Assembly: GCA_024402495.1 (NCBI GenBank)
Contig: JAKSTR010000013.1
Location: 1-46,620 of the forward strand
Length of the DNA: 46,620 nucleotides
Direction: 5' to 3'
From: Treponemataceae bacterium
Lineage (GTDB): Bacteria > Spirochaetota > Spirochaetia > Treponematales > Treponemataceae
Positions 44,290 through 46,620 of the stretch are shown here, piece after piece; the stretch's first letter is position 1; every line of letters begins with the position of its first letter. The position numbers were made by a program, and so were the translations under genes. The notes beneath the pieces were generated by a model that saw nothing but the letters and a program-made list of their open reading frames with translations, searched no databases and was not told where the DNA came from.

Positions 44290-45645
44290 TTACAAATAAA
44301 AACTTAAAGCCTTGGAACCGCGTTCCGGCGTCCATTTTGCGCGGCGTTTTTCCGGCAGCGAATCAATGGTACATGGTACAAAACCAAACTGCTCAAACCA
44401 GTCGGCGGTGCGGGTTGTAAGAACAAAAACCCGTTTTGCGTTCATGGTGCGTGCCTTATCAATTAAGTAATTTACGATTTTTGGACCAACACCAAGATGC
44501 GTAAAATTATTATCCACTGCAACCGCGGCAATTTCAGCCTGCCCGTCGTCGTAAAAATGAAGCGCGGCGCAGGCACGGATTCCACTGTCAAGTTCGTAAA
44601 CCGTATAGTCTTTGTATTGTTCTATCAAATCGTTTTCGGTACGCGGCAGCAAAATCTTTTCTTCTACAAACGGGCGAATTAAGTTCAAAATATCCGGAAT
44701 ATCGTCCAGTTCCATGCCGCGAATACCGCCGTAATTGTCCTCGTAAATCATCGTGCCGCTGCCAAAATCCGAAAAAATTTCGCAGGGCAATGTGCCGTTA
44801 AAAGAACCGTTCAGAATGTGCACGCGTGAAACCCCGGTGCGGCAGGCACTTAAAGCCATTCGTAAAAGGCTTAAAGTCTGCAAAACAAAATCTTTTTTAT
44901 CGTTTTCAAAAGTTTGCGACGCGCTTTCGTTCAGGCTTATAAAAGAAGAAACTTCCTGCAGGTTCATTGCCGGAATGGATTTTTCTTTTATAAAAGTAGA
45001 ATTTGGCGGAATTACGAAGTTTTCGGCATTGATTGTTGTGTTCTGGGTCAAAAAGAAAAGTTTGTCGGCTTTCATTTTTACCGCCAAAGCCGTTGCTAGC
45101 TGAGACGACGAAATGTTGTAAGGCTTGCCGGAAATGCTCCAGCCGATGCACGGAAAAATCGGAATGAAACCGTTGTCCAGAACGCTGTTTACGGCTTCAA
45201 CCTGAATTTTATCAATTTCGCCGGCGGTACCGTAATCAACGCCAAGGTTTATGCCTTTGCCACGGGCGCGTACCCAGTTGCCTATTACGGCGGTACGTTT
45301 TTCGGCGGCAAAGCTTGTCATTACGCGGTTTGAAACATCAAACGCCGCCATCTTTATTAAAGGCATCGCTTTTTCGTCAGTAATTCGGCACGAGTTTTCC
45401 ATCTGCCAGCTGATGTTCGCCTGATTCAAAATTTCGTTTATGCGCTTGCGTGCGCCGGGTACAATAATGATTTTCAAACCGGCTTCCTGTATAAGGCAAA
45501 GGTCGCGAATGTGGCTTGCAAAATATGGCGAATCTATGATGGTGTCGTCAATGTGAACCACGGCGGTAGAACCTTTGAAAAGGCGCAGATAACGGATTAC
45601 GTCGCGTATCTGTTCTGCTTTGTGAAAAACTTCTGAATTATCCAT
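44290..45645 (-). CDS. argA: Amino-acid N-acetyltransferase (N-acetylglutamate synthase, ArgA type)
   Basis: 451 residues. The N-terminal half (about 1-290) is an amino-acid-kinase domain with LKIIIVPGARKRINE and the C-terminal half (about 300-451) is a GNAT acetyltransferase with IAAVAVDNNFTHLGVGPKI (acetyl-CoA loop) and WFEQFGFVP. This fusion is the E. coli-type ArgA that makes N-acetylglutamate for arginine synthesis and is usually feedback-inhibited through the kinase-like domain. It is a single-gene unit with a strong terminator. It has no Shine-Dalgarno sequence and a -10 box 6 nt before the ATG, so the mRNA is probably leaderless. Identification is good; arginine genes are not nearby. 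Confidence 0.92.
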   Translation of the reverse strand: MDNSEVFHKAEQIRDVIRYLRLFKGSTAVVHIDDTIIDSPYFASHIRDLCLIQEAGLKIIIVPGARKRINEILNQANISWQMENSCRITDEKAMPLIKMAAFDVSNRVMTSFAAEKRTAVIGNWVRARGKGINLGVDYGTAGEIDKIQVEAVNSVLDNGFIPIFPCIGWSISGKPYNISSSQLATALAVKMKADKLFFLTQNTTINAENFVIPPNSTFIKEKSIPAMNLQEVSSFISLNESASQTFENDKKDFVLQTLSLLRMALSACRTGVSRVHILNGSFNGTLPCEIFSDFGSGTMIYEDNYGGIRGMELDDIPDILNLIRPFVEEKILLPRTENDLIEQYKDYTVYELDSGIRACAALHFYDDGQAEIAAVAVDNNFTHLGVGPKIVNYLIDKARTMNAKRVFVLTTRTADWFEQFGFVPCTIDSLPEKRRAKWTPERGSKALSFYL

Positions 45646-45651
45646 AAAAAA

Positions 45652-45680
45652 AGTATAAGTAGCTTGTTTATAAAATTCAA
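45652..45680 (-). promoter_or_regulatory. Predicted leaderless promoter of argA
   Basis: On the minus strand TTGAAT (45675-45680, 4 of 6), a 17-bp spacer, then TATACT (45652-45657, 5 of 6). Six Ts separate the -10 from the ATG at 45645, and no ribosome-binding site exists. The clearest example of the arrangement in this window. Confidence 0.65.
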
Positions 45681-45743
45681 CAGCAAAAATGAAGCTTCGC
45701 GTTCAGTTTTAAAATAACTAGAATTTTGTATAGGTGAATTTAT

Positions 45744-45792
45744 AAAAAAAACGGCGAAAAGTACAAACTGAAAAATAATGCACTTTTCGCCG
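45744..45792 (-). terminator. Terminator of the short-chain dehydrogenase gene
   Basis: On the minus strand CGGCGAAAAGT pairs with ACTTTTCGCCG (11 bp) around a 19-nt loop, followed by a run of Ts. It lies about 70 nt past the stop. The loop is long but the stem is perfect. Confidence 0.8.
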
Positions 45793-45863
45793 CAATAAGT
45801 TTGATGCGTAAAATTAACGCCGGTGTTTTTTTCAAACTGAAACATTGCGCCGGCTGCCTTCTT

Positions 45864-46619
45864 TTAGCGGAAAAGCTGTTCAAGGTCTTTGGCTTTTTCT
45901 ACAGCCTGTTCTATTGAAAGTCCCGCAAAATCCTGGGCGCGGAAAATCCTTCCGCTTTTTTGGTCGTTTACAAAAACGCCAGTTACTACGCCCGGAATCA
46001 CGCTGTCCGGGTCGTTCGGTGCGTTTGGTCCGCCAAGGTCGGTTCTGCACCAGCCAGGATCTGTAAGGCTGATGATTACGTCTGTGCCGTCAAGTTTTCC
46101 GGCAAGGTCTGAAGTAACTTTATCCAGCGCCGCTTTGCTTGCAGAATATCCTGCCTGTTCCGGCTCGTTACGGATTCCGCTTGTTGTGTTAACAACGCGC
46201 CCGAAACCGCGTTCAATCATTTTCGGAATAAACTCGTAGCAAAGCATCATCGGCGCGATTGTGTTGATTACAAAACTTTTTGAATAATCTTCTGCCGGGG
46301 TTTTGTAATAATCGGTTCTGTATGCAATTTGAACTGCCGCGTTATTCAAAAGAATATCAATCTGTGTTCCTTTCGCATTAATTTCTTCAATCATTTTTTC
46401 AACCTGCGCCAAGTCAGAAAGTTCCGCTGCCACCGAATATGCTTCTACGCCCATTGCCTTAACTTCTTTCTCAATTTCGGCAGTGTGCACCAGCGCGCGT
46501 GAATGCAGAACAAGATTGCAGCCGTGCTGTGCCATGAACCTTGCAGCCCTAAGCCCAAGTCCGCGGTTTGCACCCGTAATTAATGCCCATTTACCTTTAA
46601 CGTCTGTTAACTTTGCCAT
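45864..46619 (-). CDS. Short-chain dehydrogenase/reductase
   Basis: 251 residues, complete; the ATG is 1 base from the window end. The cofactor motif TGANRGLG is at 15-22, NNAA at 92-95, the catalytic Ser147 in NTTSG, and Tyr158 and Lys162 in YSASK. An Arg at 41 after the second strand (LHSRA) suggests NADP. PGWCRTDLGG near 190-200 is the usual substrate-loop region. It is a classical NAD(P)-dependent oxidoreductase; the substrate cannot be told. Its promoter is outside the window. A terminator follows at 45744-45792. Confidence 0.92.
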   Translation of the reverse strand: MAKLTDVKGKWALITGANRGLGLRAARFMAQHGCNLVLHSRALVHTAEIEKEVKAMGVEAYSVAAELSDLAQVEKMIEEINAKGTQIDILLNNAAVQIAYRTDYYKTPAEDYSKSFVINTIAPMMLCYEFIPKMIERGFGRVVNTTSGIRNEPEQAGYSASKAALDKVTSDLAGKLDGTDVIISLTDPGWCRTDLGGPNAPNDPDSVIPGVVTGVFVNDQKSGRIFRAQDFAGLSIEQAVEKAKDLEQLFR

Positions 46620-46620
46620 T

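Noticed and set aside
44180-44290. Small RNA starting at the TATAAT near 44198
   Set aside because: No -35 element, and on the plus strand the following hairpin has no T-run.
1-46620. tRNA and rRNA genes
   Set aside because: I looked for cloverleaf-type segments and conserved rRNA stretches in the gaps and saw none; a tRNAscan run would settle it.

Overview
The window looks like a chromosomal segment of a Treponema-type spirochaete, about 40% GC by eye. The evidence is the replication-origin gene block, an archaeal/spirochaetal-type PheRS alpha subunit, large chemotaxis and hybrid-kinase genes, and an alanine at the GyrA Ser83-equivalent position. I see no rRNA, tRNA, CRISPR array or intact insertion sequence. 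Species cannot be fixed from sequence alone.

Layout. (1) 1-2.8 kb is an AT-rich accessory stretch on the plus strand: the C-terminal part of a cysteine-rich beta-helix-like protein, a 136-residue protein of unknown function, a WYL-domain regulator and an 82-residue orphan. (2) 3-8 kb holds a CPBP membrane protease, an unusual AraC regulator with a methyltransferase-like N-terminal domain, galE and era. (3) 8-12.9 kb is a minus-strand operon reading def, fmt, PASTA protein, a degenerate aroD-aroE fusion, rpiA. (4) 13-18 kb holds a 1519-residue hybrid histidine kinase and a single-domain response regulator. (5) 18-27 kb holds pheS with a small secreted protein, a chemotaxis receptor, a YeiH-type transporter coupled to an RluA-type pseudouridine synthase, and an M3 oligopeptidase. 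(6) 27-37 kb is a minus-strand block ending in the origin region: dnaA, dnaN, recF, dciA, rpmH, rnpA, yidD, yidC, jag, an exported protein, and a cyclophilin-FKBP lipoprotein. (7) gyrB-gyrA run the other way from dnaA. (8) 42-46.6 kb is a low-GC stretch with a glycosyltransferase and a degenerate ROK-like protein, then two perfect parS sites, an ArgA-type N-acetylglutamate synthase and a short-chain dehydrogenase.

How it fits together. The 33-44 kb part is the chromosome-maintenance centre. It has a candidate oriC in the dnaA-dnaN gap (four 11-bp DnaA-box-like sequences plus a TAA-triplet run), initiation and repair genes, gyrase, and two ParB-binding sites about 8 kb away. Most genes left of dnaA back to 27 kb point left and gyrB-gyrA point right, as expected for divergence from an origin.

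The least expected signals are: a shared promoter architecture in which a -10 box ends 6 nt before the start codon (era, pepF, dnaA, the argA-like gene, and nearly so def), implying leaderless mRNAs; extra AGTTTTCCACA boxes inside rluA and pepF; an AroD-AroE fusion with most catalytic motifs altered; a methyltransferase-like/AraC fusion; and the paired parS sites. I did not find a clear new defence system. The left-edge beta-helix/unknown/WYL cluster is the best candidate for an undescribed module, but it is cut by the window edge.
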